From positions 124,001 to 188,000 of the forward strand of contig NZ_JABFDF010000005.1 in NCBI RefSeq assembly GCF_013403985.1: a stretch of 64,000 bases of DNA, in the 5' to 3' direction. Both the position numbers and the translations under genes were made by a program. Source of the stretch: Winogradskyella ludwigii (GTDB taxonomy: Bacteria; Bacteroidota; Bacteroidia; Flavobacteriales; Flavobacteriaceae). Shown in pieces: positions 35,478 to 44,208 of this stretch; positions within the stretch are counted from its first letter, which is position 1; each line of letters starts with the position of its first letter. Under the pieces are notes generated by a model. That model was not told the origin of the DNA. It saw nothing but the letters and a program-made list of their open reading frames with translations, and did no database searches.

Positions 35478-37271
35478 ATGCCTAAAAAAACCATTTTAAA
35501 ACAAATACTTATTTGGAGAGCAAAATACATTTCCAAAAAGCAATTTATAATGATACTCAGTATCATTATTGGTTTCACTGCAGGAATGGGTGCCGTTGTT
35601 TTAAAGAATTTAACACACCTTATCCAATATTTACTAGACACAAAACTGGTAAAATATTACCATCACGCGTTTTATTTTTTGTTTCCCATTTTAGGTTTAA
35701 CGTTAGTTTATTTTAGTGTAAAATATATTATAAGGCACAAAGTAAGTCATGGAATTCCATCGACACTATATGCCATTTCTAAACGTAAAGGTATTATGAA
35801 ACCTTTTCAGATGTTTGGATCAATTTTAACAGCTCCCTTAACGGTAGGTTTTGGTGGATCTGTAGGTTTAGAAGGTCCAACAGTTGCCACAGGCGCTGCA
35901 TTAGGTTCTAACATTGCAAGAATGTTTCACATGAACCAAACCATAAGAACTTTACTTGTTGGCTGCGCTGCAGCTGGAGCTATGAGTTCTATTTTTAAAG
36001 CTCCTATTGCTGCAATTGTTTTTGCCATTGAAGTATTCAGTTTAGATTTAACCATTGCTTCAATGTTACCTTTATTACTAGCATCGCTTTCTGCTATTTT
36101 AACATCACAATTCTTCTTTGGAGACGAATTATTATTACCATTTAGAATAGAGGACAAATTCTATCTTGCAGATGCACCTTTCTACATTCTGTTAGGTATC
36201 ATTGCAGCTTTTGTTTCTCTTTATTTCACTGAAGTTTACGACCGTATTCAAAAGTTATTTGATACGCTAAACTCACCTATAAAAAAATTATTAGTTGGAG
36301 GTATTGGCATCGGTTTACTTGTCTATTTAATTCCGCCATTATATGGTGAAGGCTTCGCTGTAATTAACAATTTAATTGTTGGACATCCCGAAAAAGCCTT
36401 AGAAAGTAACATCTTTAATCTAGATTTAGCAAACGTCTGGCATGTAATTTTACTTCTTTTAGCCCTCATGTTTTTTAAAATTGTTGCTAGCGCATTAACC
36501 TTTGGTGCAGGTGGTGTTGGTGGTATTTTTGCTCCTACCCTATTTATGGGTAGTATTATGGGCTTTTGTATGTCTAAGGTTATTAATCATAGTGGTTTAT
36601 TTAGCACACATCTATCCGAAAGTAATTTTACACTAGTTGGTATGGCAGGACTTTTGGCTGGTGTTTTACATGCACCACTCACCGCTATTTTCTTAATCGC
36701 AGAACTTACTGGAGGATACGATCTTTTTGTACCGCTTATGCTCACCTCTACCATTTCATTTAGTATTACAAAATATTTTAAACCACATTCGGTATATAAT
36801 ATGGAACTAGGCAGAAAAGGAGAATTAATAACTCACGATAAAGATCATGCTGTTTTAACATTAATGGATATAGATAAAGTTATTGAAACTAATTTTACGG
36901 TTTTAAATCCCGAAATGACTTTAGAGGACATTATTCAAAAGGCTGTTAAAAAATCGAAACGAAACATTTATCCTGTAGTAGATAAAGACAGTCATGAATT
37001 AGAAGGAATTATTTTGTTAGATGATTTAAGATCTATTATGTTCGATCAATCTTTATATACTAAATTATTGGCTTCAGATTTAATGCAAAAACCACTTAAA
37101 ATCATTAATCTAGATACCGATAAAATGACGGATATTATGAAAAAATTCCAAGATAGTAGCGCATGGAATTTACCTGTAAAAAAAGACGGAAAGTATTATG
37201 GTTTCATTACCAAATCTAAACTACTAACATCTTATAGACGTCAATTAATTAATTTACAAGGCGAATCCTAA
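35478..37271 (+). CDS. CLC-family chloride channel/antiporter with CBS domains (copy 1)
   Basis: 597 residues. The CLC membrane domain spans about 20-440, and two CBS domains occupy about 455-590. The selectivity motif GGSVGLEGPTV keeps the gating glutamate (Glu132, equal to E148 of E. coli ClcA), and GAGGVGGIFAPTLFMG is the later pore motif. The first pore motif reads SHGIPS instead of GSGIP, with His at the Ser position. It is probably a Cl-/H+ antiporter. A diverged copy lies 201 bp downstream in the same orientation. Confidence 0.92.
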   Translation: MPKKTILKQILIWRAKYISKKQFIMILSIIIGFTAGMGAVVLKNLTHLIQYLLDTKLVKYYHHAFYFLFPILGLTLVYFSVKYIIRHKVSHGIPSTLYAISKRKGIMKPFQMFGSILTAPLTVGFGGSVGLEGPTVATGAALGSNIARMFHMNQTIRTLLVGCAAAGAMSSIFKAPIAAIVFAIEVFSLDLTIASMLPLLLASLSAILTSQFFFGDELLLPFRIEDKFYLADAPFYILLGIIAAFVSLYFTEVYDRIQKLFDTLNSPIKKLLVGGIGIGLLVYLIPPLYGEGFAVINNLIVGHPEKALESNIFNLDLANVWHVILLLLALMFFKIVASALTFGAGGVGGIFAPTLFMGSIMGFCMSKVINHSGLFSTHLSESNFTLVGMAGLLAGVLHAPLTAIFLIAELTGGYDLFVPLMLTSTISFSITKYFKPHSVYNMELGRKGELITHDKDHAVLTLMDIDKVIETNFTVLNPEMTLEDIIQKAVKKSKRNIYPVVDKDSHELEGIILLDDLRSIMFDQSLYTKLLASDLMQKPLKIINLDTDKMTDIMKKFQDSSAWNLPVKKDGKYYGFITKSKLLTSYRRQLINLQGES

Positions 37272-37327
37272 GCCATATATTAAGCTATTAACTCTTCATC
37301 TTTAAAAAATAATACTTCACACAAAAA

Positions 37328-37343
37328 AGAAGAGTACTCTTCT
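37328..37343. repeat. 16-bp perfect palindrome between the CLC genes
   Basis: AGAAGAGTACTCTTCT is self-complementary with no spacer. It could be an operator or a short hairpin (without a T-run). The rest of 37272-37472 is AT-rich with no gene visible. Confidence 0.5.
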
Positions 37344-37472
37344 CTCTTGATAAAATTAAAATTTGTTTAAATATTTTATACAATACCAAAAAAAATATTA
37401 AAATTCGTATGTTGATGTAAAGGGTAAAATCATTATATTAATCTAAATAAATAAGTTTTAGTAATTTAAACC

Positions 37473-39257
37473 ATGCCTTCTATCACTAAAAAACTATTAA
37501 GAAAATTCTTAATTTGGAAATACAAACATATTTCTGAGCGTCAGTTTGTATTTATTCTTAGCATTTTGGTCGGCTTTTTAGCAGGTATAGGAACCGTTGT
37601 GCTTAAAAACTTAACGCACTACATACGCTTGCTTTTTGAATTGGAAACCTTTAGAAATCATCATCATGCGCTCTATTTTATTTTCCCAATTATAGGACTC
37701 ATATTAGTTTACATCATTAAACAAACGTGGTTAAAAAAGCATATTGGTCATGGTATTTCTTCTACGTTACATGCCATTTCAAAATTAAACGGTATAATTC
37801 CAAGATATAACATCTATGCCGCATTAATTACAGCTCCTTTAACGGCTGGTTTTGGTGGCTCAGTTGGACTGCAAGGACCAGCAGTAAGCGTAGGTGCAGC
37901 TTTAGGTTCTAATACCGCTCGTTTTTTTAGAATGAACCAAAAAACACGAATGTTATTAATTGGTTGTGCGGCAACTGGAGCCATGGCATCTATGTTTAAA
38001 GCTCCTATTGCTGCCATAATTTTCGCCGTAGAAATATTTAGTTTAGATATTGCTTTCACATCATTAATACCTCTATTATTAGCCTCTGTTTCTGCCGTTG
38101 TAACATCTTATTTTTTCCTTGGGACTGATATCTTGCTTCGGTTTGAGTTAACTGATAAATTTCAAATTAATGATATTGGTTTCTATATTATACTAGCACT
38201 TATTACAGCGCTGGCTTCAGTCTATTTCTCTAAAGTCTTTTTTGCGATTACTAACTTTTTTAAACAATTTGAAAGTCGTGCAAAACGGCTATTAATTGGT
38301 GGATTAGCTATAGGATCTATCCTTTACATGATTCCTGCACTTTATGGTGAAGGTTATGGCATCATGAATAATTTATTGAAAGGCGACCATGTTGCAGCAA
38401 TTGGTAAAACACCTTTTAATTTCGATTTATCAAACATTTGGATTGTAATTGGTCTACTTATAGGAATTGCCATTTTTAAAGCTATTGCAATGACCACTAC
38501 ATTTGGAGCAGGTGGTGTTGGAGGTGTTTTTATTCCTACCTTAGTTATGGGAAGTGCTTTAGGTAATGCTTTTGCCAAAGTAATAAATAATATGGGTCTA
38601 GATTTTCATGTATCAGAATCCAACTTCACACTGATTGGAATGACAGGCTTAATGGCTGGCGTTTTACATGCGCCTTTAACAGCTATCTTTTTAATCGCGG
38701 AAATTACTGGTGGATATGAACTTTTTGTACCTCTTATGATTGTGTCTGCAATATCCTTTTCAATTACTAAATACTACACGTCTCATTCAATCTACACCTT
38801 AAAACTTGCTGAACGCGGTGAATTAATGACACATGATAAAGACAAAAATGTGCTCATGGTATTAAACATTGATAAAATAATTGAAACTAATTTTATCATT
38901 CTAAAGCCTGAAATGAAACTTCGTGAAATTTTAAATTTTGCAGTCGCTAAGTCGTCTCGAAATCATTTTCCTGTTGTTGATGATGAAAATAGATTTATAG
39001 GTGTTATTCGGTTAGATGATATAAGACATATTATGTTTGATGCCGATCTTTATGACCAAGTTGATGCTGCAAGTTTAATGCATAGTGCTGCAGATGTTAT
39101 AACCTACGAAAAAGATTCGATGAATATTATAATGGAGAAATTTAAAATAAGTGGTGTTTGGAATTTACCAGTTATTAAAAATGGTAAATATCATGGATAT
39201 GTTTCAAAATCAAAATTACTAACAGCATATAGACAGCAATTGATTAATTTTACGTAA
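37473..39257 (+). CDS. CLC-family chloride channel with CBS domains (copy 2, gating Glu replaced by Gln)
   Basis: 594 residues, same domain order as copy 1 and clearly its paralogue. The selectivity motif reads GGSVGLQGPAV: Gln134 (codon CAA, 37872-37874) stands where copy 1 has the gating Glu. The first pore motif is GHGISS rather than SHGIPS, and the later one is GAGGVGGVFIPTLVMG. In E. coli ClcA the E148Q change uncouples proton from chloride movement, so this copy may act as a passive channel. CBS domains (about 455-590) are intact. Confidence 0.9.
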   Translation: MPSITKKLLRKFLIWKYKHISERQFVFILSILVGFLAGIGTVVLKNLTHYIRLLFELETFRNHHHALYFIFPIIGLILVYIIKQTWLKKHIGHGISSTLHAISKLNGIIPRYNIYAALITAPLTAGFGGSVGLQGPAVSVGAALGSNTARFFRMNQKTRMLLIGCAATGAMASMFKAPIAAIIFAVEIFSLDIAFTSLIPLLLASVSAVVTSYFFLGTDILLRFELTDKFQINDIGFYIILALITALASVYFSKVFFAITNFFKQFESRAKRLLIGGLAIGSILYMIPALYGEGYGIMNNLLKGDHVAAIGKTPFNFDLSNIWIVIGLLIGIAIFKAIAMTTTFGAGGVGGVFIPTLVMGSALGNAFAKVINNMGLDFHVSESNFTLIGMTGLMAGVLHAPLTAIFLIAEITGGYELFVPLMIVSAISFSITKYYTSHSIYTLKLAERGELMTHDKDKNVLMVLNIDKIIETNFIILKPEMKLREILNFAVAKSSRNHFPVVDDENRFIGVIRLDDIRHIMFDADLYDQVDAASLMHSAADVITYEKDSMNIIMEKFKISGVWNLPVIKNGKYHGYVSKSKLLTAYRQQLINFT

Positions 39258-39283
39258 TAATTACAACACAGAAGTTAAACCAG

Positions 39284-39529
39284 ATGAAATTAATAAAAAT
39301 TATAACATTTATTGCCTTTTTAGCATCACTAACAAGTGTTATATGCGGATTAACTTTAGGTCTAGATTACGCTCAAAAACTTATAGGATTTGGCGTTTTA
39401 GGACTCTTTTTTGTAGTTTTTCCTTTGTTTTCTTATTACAGATGGAAAGATAAAGACGTTAATGACTATATGTTAACTAAAGAGAATCTTGACAAGATGC
39501 GAGAAACCCAAAGAGATACTAAGGGTTAA
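39284..39529 (+). CDS. small two-span membrane protein
   Basis: 81 residues. Two hydrophobic helices (about 4-24 and 32-52) are followed by a charged tail (WKDKDVNDYMLTKENLDKMRETQRDTKG) that should be cytoplasmic. It lies 26 bp after the second CLC gene and is probably co-transcribed with it. No family recognised. Confidence 0.65.
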   Translation: MKLIKIITFIAFLASLTSVICGLTLGLDYAQKLIGFGVLGLFFVVFPLFSYYRWKDKDVNDYMLTKENLDKMRETQRDTKG

Positions 39530-39537
39530 GATTTTTA

Positions 39538-40005
39538 TTAGTCTTGAAAGACAATTGGCAAATTGGATTTTAGAATTTTCGCAATATAATACGGTTGTGT
39601 CATAGCACTTGTAGCATTTCCTTTTGGTGCGCTATAGTTCACAGTAACTAAAGTGTTTTTTGAAGTAGAGGATATATCAATATCTATGCTGTGACCTCCG
39701 CTTCCTTTTACTCCATTAAAAACAGCGATAATAGTATACTTAGAGAAATTAATTTCAGTTTCAGAAAAATGATCAGAAACATTATTTACGGTATTCATCT
39801 GCGCTATTAAATCCTTCCAATCATTTTGATTATCAATAACTCTATTTTGCTTCGTTATTCCCTCTTCTCCTGAACCATAAAGATTCCCTTTAGCTATTAA
39901 AACAGATTCTGCATTTACCATTTCTGCATTATTTTGATCCATTTTATTGCTTTTACAATTCACTACAAATAATAAGGTTAGACTAATTATTATATATTTT
40001 TTCAT
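39538..40005 (-). CDS. PrcB-like lipoprotein
   Basis: 155 residues. Lipobox VVNCKSN. The C-terminal half (KYTIIAVFNGVKGSGGHSID ... TVNYSAPKGNAT) resembles the PrcB C-terminal domain, with the GSGGxS core and following beta strands. PrcB proteins assist a surface protease complex in Treponema, but in Bacteroidota the role is unknown. It lies 10 bp after tadA on the same strand, last in a unit that begins with the M36 protease. Confidence 0.65.
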   Translation of the reverse strand: MKKYIIISLTLLFVVNCKSNKMDQNNAEMVNAESVLIAKGNLYGSGEEGITKQNRVIDNQNDWKDLIAQMNTVNNVSDHFSETEINFSKYTIIAVFNGVKGSGGHSIDIDISSTSKNTLVTVNYSAPKGNATSAMTQPYYIAKILKSNLPIVFQD

Positions 40006-40015
40006 GTCATCTTAT

Positions 40016-40465
40016 TTAATTCAAGTTACGTTTTTCAATAAAGAAACGTTTCATTAATGCTGAAGCTTCTTCCGCTAAAACGCCACTGACGACTTCCGTT
40101 TTAGGATGCAATGTGGTTCCCATAGACTTAAAACCTCTTTGTGTATCTGAAGCACCATAAACTATTTTAGAAATCTGACTCCAATACAACGCTCCTGCAC
40201 ACATCTGGCAAGGTTCCAAAGTAACGTATAGCGTACATTTATTTAAATATTTTCCGCCTAAAAAATTTGCCGCAGATGTTATAGCTTGCATTTCTGCATG
40301 TGCTGTAACATCATTTAATAATTCTGTAAGATTGTGTGTTCTTGCAATAATTCTATCTTCTACTACAACTATTGCACCAACTGGAATTTCCCCTTTTTCA
40401 AAAGCCGCTTCCGCTTCTTGAAGTGCACGTTTCATAAAATATGTATGGTCGAATGGATTTATCAT
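40016..40465 (-). CDS. tadA: tRNA adenosine(34) deaminase
   Basis: 149 residues. Cytidine-deaminase-fold zinc motif HAEMQAI with catalytic Glu, and TLEPCQMCAGAL with the two zinc Cys. The start at FDHTYFMKRALQEAEAAFEKG matches TadA. It converts A34 to inosine in tRNA(Arg). It lies 16 bp after the M36 protease gene, same strand. Confidence 0.92.
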   Translation of the reverse strand: MINPFDHTYFMKRALQEAEAAFEKGEIPVGAIVVVEDRIIARTHNLTELLNDVTAHAEMQAITSAANFLGGKYLNKCTLYVTLEPCQMCAGALYWSQISKIVYGASDTQRGFKSMGTTLHPKTEVVSGVLAEEASALMKRFFIEKRNLN

Positions 40466-40481
40466 ATACGGACAAAAGATA

Positions 40482-43109
40482 TTAATTCTTAATGATTTTT
40501 TCGTTATAATTAAAATTATTCCCTTTAATATTCAAAATATATAATCCTGTCTGTAATTGGCTTGTATTTAAAATAACTAAATTAAATAATTCTTGTTGTA
40601 TTTCTAATACTACTCTACCATTAATATCAATTAAGGTAATTGTTACATTACCTAAATTATTACGCGTTAAAATTGATAATTCTGTTTCTGTAGGATTTGG
40701 ATATATAGTTATCTCCTTAGAAAATTCATCTACACTTAGACTAGAACAATTTGCTAAAGAGGGATCGGTATTAAATGGCATTGTAAAATCTTCTATTTGG
40801 TCTGAGCGTGAGTCTGAACTTCCTTGTTGTGCATTAAAACCTAACCCTCTAGCTGCAAAAACCTCCCAAATCATACATTGATCTACACCTCCCGTTGTCG
40901 CTATATCAGCAGCAAGAATAGCATCTCTACCATCAACAAAACCTGGACTACATGGCTGTAACTTAAGACCATCTACCACTAATTTCATAACTTTATTATT
41001 ACCTCCATTACCATTATATAAATCAGGGTCAAATCCATATCTATCTATATAGGCCCAAGTCAAATCCCATAACATAGTAGCCCATACAAAACCAATTCCA
41101 TGAGGTTGAGAAAGTGTATTTGAAGCATTATAAGTAAATCCATTTATGGCAAAATCTGTACTATAAGGTGCAGGACGTATACCATTACCAGTAGTAGATT
41201 GACTTACCGCAAAAGTACCTATAGGTCTTGGATTCTCAGAAATATCAGTAGCTGTCATAGTTATCATAAGTCCAAACCAGTCAGACCAACCTTCTCCCAT
41301 TTGCTCATTATTTTGTAAACAACTCGCTGCAAAAGGCCCTCCTGTTAATCGATTAGAAATCCCATGACCATACTCATGAGCAATAATTACATTATCAAAA
41401 TCACCATCAATAAAATCTGTCAAATCTGGCCCAAGTAAACTCGCTGTAATACTCTCTCCATTAATTAATGCTGTAACAATAGCTTCACCTGCACTTTGAG
41501 TAATCATTATTGAGGGTATAGACACTAAATCACCATCTGCACCAGACCCCATTGAAATTGGATCTCCGGCTACATTATTTACAACAATTGCTCCAATTGC
41601 ACCTGCGTTTTCTACAGCCAATAGTTTAGCTCCAAATTCACATGAACCGCGTCGTAAAACGGCTATGTTCCCATTAAGTTCTGCTGAATTAATTAGTAAT
41701 TCGCAAGCATCGTAGATGTCCGCACCAAAATCTGTAGCTAACACTAAGTTAGATGTTACTGGTATTGAAGTTAATATTGCACCAAAAGAAGCTCCTAAAC
41801 CTTCATAAGTACCGACTAAACTTCCATTTTGCACTACAACTCTGTCGTTAGAGTTAGCTCCGGGAGGTGACCATAAAAACATCTGCATTCTTGGATTAGA
41901 ACCATCTGGCGGTGTGCCAAAATTTGCATTATTAAAACCACTACCATCCTGAGCATCTGCAAAAACAAAATCACCTCCAAACCCTTGATTAGTATAATTA
42001 GTGGCTTGAAAATTTCCTGAACTCTCATCGAAGCCATGCTCAAACCAAATATCGTGCATCATATTATTGATATAAAACAAATTTGTTATAGCAGCTTGTT
42101 GATAATCTAAGGGTGATATATTGAAATCTAAAGAAAAATCAAAAGTTAAGTTTGCACTTCCATCTGGTGAAAAACCAGTATTAGAATTATTACCTTGAGC
42201 GTCATCTTTTGCCCAAACATTGTTTCCTCTTGTAATTGTATAATCTGCACCTAAAACTCCATTATCATCGTGCCATCCAAAAGGAGAAGCATTAGAACTT
42301 TCAGGGTCTACTATTATTTGTCTCGAACCATGGTTTGGACTTTCAATAGGAAGTGGAAAAACATTATAACTAGAACCATCTACTAAAATGGAGCTGGGAT
42401 CTCTCATTAAGCCATTAAAATCCAATTGATTTAAGTGCTCAGTATGTTCATGGTTTTTTTCAAAACTACAGGTTAAAATAAGATCATTAAACTCTATAAT
42501 TTCATTAGTTACGGCATTAACCCTTACATTCCACCAGTGCTTACTATCTTTTGTATAAATAATAAAATCCCATGCTAGTTTTAAATTTTCTTCACTTTTT
42601 ACATAAACTAATTCAACGACTATATTCTGAGTTGAAATCCCTGAATCAGTAAAAACATAACGGTTTTCATCATATTCTAATTGCTGTATATTTTGAGTAC
42701 TTCCTAATTCAAAATGAGTAGCCACTTTCTGAATTGCTGAAATAGGAGAGAATACAGGTTCTGTAGCATTAACTTTATCTGAAATACTACTTAAGAATCT
42801 ATTTGCATAATAAAAGACTTGATCATCTTTTATAGCAACACTAGAAATTATATTAAAAATTTTAATTCCTTGAAACGTTTGATTAAGATATACTTGAGTG
42901 ATATCAGTACTTTCAGAATAATAAGTGTTTGTTATTACTAATTGCTCTAAATCTCTATCTTTAAAATTGAAATCAGACTTTTTACCTTCTAAATAATTAA
43001 TTATTAGCGTTCCGTATTCTGTAGATTGCAAATTATTTTGACCAGTTACAGATGATATTGGTAGTACCAAAAGAAGTAGCAAGGTTAAGTAAGCATAGTT
43101 TTTTATCAT
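40482..43109 (-). CDS. secreted M36 (fungalysin) metallopeptidase with T9SS tail
   Basis: 875 residues. Signal peptide (ISSVTGQ), an FTP-type propeptide (to about 240), and the M36 catalytic domain with HEYGHGISNRL and the third zinc ligand in NEQMGEGWSDWFG. A protease-associated (PA) domain (about 440-555, RRGSCEFGAKLLAVENAGA) is inserted within it. The C-terminal ~80 residues (ITIYPNPTETELSIL ... GLYILNIKG) are a type A T9SS sorting domain, so the enzyme should be exported by type IX secretion. It presumably feeds on external protein. Confidence 0.93.
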   Translation of the reverse strand: MIKNYAYLTLLLLLVLPISSVTGQNNLQSTEYGTLIINYLEGKKSDFNFKDRDLEQLVITNTYYSESTDITQVYLNQTFQGIKIFNIISSVAIKDDQVFYYANRFLSSISDKVNATEPVFSPISAIQKVATHFELGSTQNIQQLEYDENRYVFTDSGISTQNIVVELVYVKSEENLKLAWDFIIYTKDSKHWWNVRVNAVTNEIIEFNDLILTCSFEKNHEHTEHLNQLDFNGLMRDPSSILVDGSSYNVFPLPIESPNHGSRQIIVDPESSNASPFGWHDDNGVLGADYTITRGNNVWAKDDAQGNNSNTGFSPDGSANLTFDFSLDFNISPLDYQQAAITNLFYINNMMHDIWFEHGFDESSGNFQATNYTNQGFGGDFVFADAQDGSGFNNANFGTPPDGSNPRMQMFLWSPPGANSNDRVVVQNGSLVGTYEGLGASFGAILTSIPVTSNLVLATDFGADIYDACELLINSAELNGNIAVLRRGSCEFGAKLLAVENAGAIGAIVVNNVAGDPISMGSGADGDLVSIPSIMITQSAGEAIVTALINGESITASLLGPDLTDFIDGDFDNVIIAHEYGHGISNRLTGGPFAASCLQNNEQMGEGWSDWFGLMITMTATDISENPRPIGTFAVSQSTTGNGIRPAPYSTDFAINGFTYNASNTLSQPHGIGFVWATMLWDLTWAYIDRYGFDPDLYNGNGGNNKVMKLVVDGLKLQPCSPGFVDGRDAILAADIATTGGVDQCMIWEVFAARGLGFNAQQGSSDSRSDQIEDFTMPFNTDPSLANCSSLSVDEFSKEITIYPNPTETELSILTRNNLGNVTITLIDINGRVVLEIQQELFNLVILNTSQLQTGLYILNIKGNNFNYNEKIIKN

Positions 43110-43262
43110 CGTCTATATTATATATTAAGGCTTGGTCGTAAAAAAAGTTCCTACCTTATTTTTTCTTCAAAAATAGATAATCATTATAGATCCTAGACAC
43201 TAAAAATCATTCTAATTATAATGCGGCAAGAAATTTGATACTACAACACAAAACCGCCTTTT

Positions 43263-44189
43263 ATGAAAACTAACTACGCTATTTCTATACCTAAACCTTG
43301 CCACCAAGATTGGTCTAAAATGACAGTTAATGAAAAAGGTCGGTTTTGCCAATCGTGTTCAACAACAGTTGTGGATTTTACAAAAATGCCAAAAGCAGCC
43401 ATAGAGGATTATTTAGCAGCTAATAAATCTAAGAACACATGTGGTCGTTTTAAAGTCTCTCAAATAAAACACATTAGGATTGAAATTCCGGAACGCATAA
43501 TTCTGCAGGAAACTAATTTTCAGAAACTGTTTATCCTAGCGTTGTTGATTGCTATGGGCACTTCGCTTTTAAATTGTTCTGACCAAAACGGCACCACAAA
43601 AAAGATTGATGCTGTAGAAGTGATTTCTACGCTTGAAGCAAAGACCATACAAATGCCTGAGATTACAGCATCAAAAATTGTGATTGACTCTACTAAAACT
43701 ATAACAATTCCAAAACTACCATCACCAGTTAAAATAATTGATCCTCCTGTACCAACCTTAACAGGTCTTGTCGTTGAAGTCATGGGAGAAATTGCACCTG
43801 TTGAACCTGTTGAAAATGATGAAGACCTAGTTATTGGGTTTATTTATGTAGATCATATTCCACAATTCATTGAGTCAAAAAATGCACTATCTAAATCTGA
43901 GAATAAGGACGATTTCGCAAAACGAATATCTCAATTTGTAAGTGATAACTTTGATATTGACCAAGGAGATTTAGGAATTAAAGGCAAACAAAGGATATAC
44001 ACAAAATTCACGATTGACAAAAAAGGAGATGTAATAGATATAAAGATTAGAGGACCTCATCCACAATTAGAAAAAGAAGCCCTTCGTGTTATAAAATTAT
44101 TACCTCAGTTTATTCCTGGACAACAAGGAGGCAGAAATGTTGCGGTTACCTATACCTTACCCATCATTTTTGTAGTTGCAGACTCATAA
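43263..44189 (+). CDS. TonB-family energy transducer with N-terminal Cys-rich domain
   Basis: 308 residues. The N-terminal ~65 residues are cytoplasmic and carry Cys13, Cys29, Cys32 and Cys60 (CHQDW, FCQSC, CGRF), a likely zinc or Fe-S site. One membrane helix follows (FILALLIAMGTSLLNC), then a proline-rich periplasmic linker and a TonB C-terminal domain (KGDVIDIKIRGPHPQLEKEA ... LLPQFIPG). Standard TonB has no such N-terminal domain. It may link receptor energising to a cytoplasmic signal. Confidence 0.75.
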   Translation: MKTNYAISIPKPCHQDWSKMTVNEKGRFCQSCSTTVVDFTKMPKAAIEDYLAANKSKNTCGRFKVSQIKHIRIEIPERIILQETNFQKLFILALLIAMGTSLLNCSDQNGTTKKIDAVEVISTLEAKTIQMPEITASKIVIDSTKTITIPKLPSPVKIIDPPVPTLTGLVVEVMGEIAPVEPVENDEDLVIGFIYVDHIPQFIESKNALSKSENKDDFAKRISQFVSDNFDIDQGDLGIKGKQRIYTKFTIDKKGDVIDIKIRGPHPQLEKEALRVIKLLPQFIPGQQGGRNVAVTYTLPIIFVVADS

Positions 44190-44208
44190 AATCTTGTATT
44201 TTTACCAA

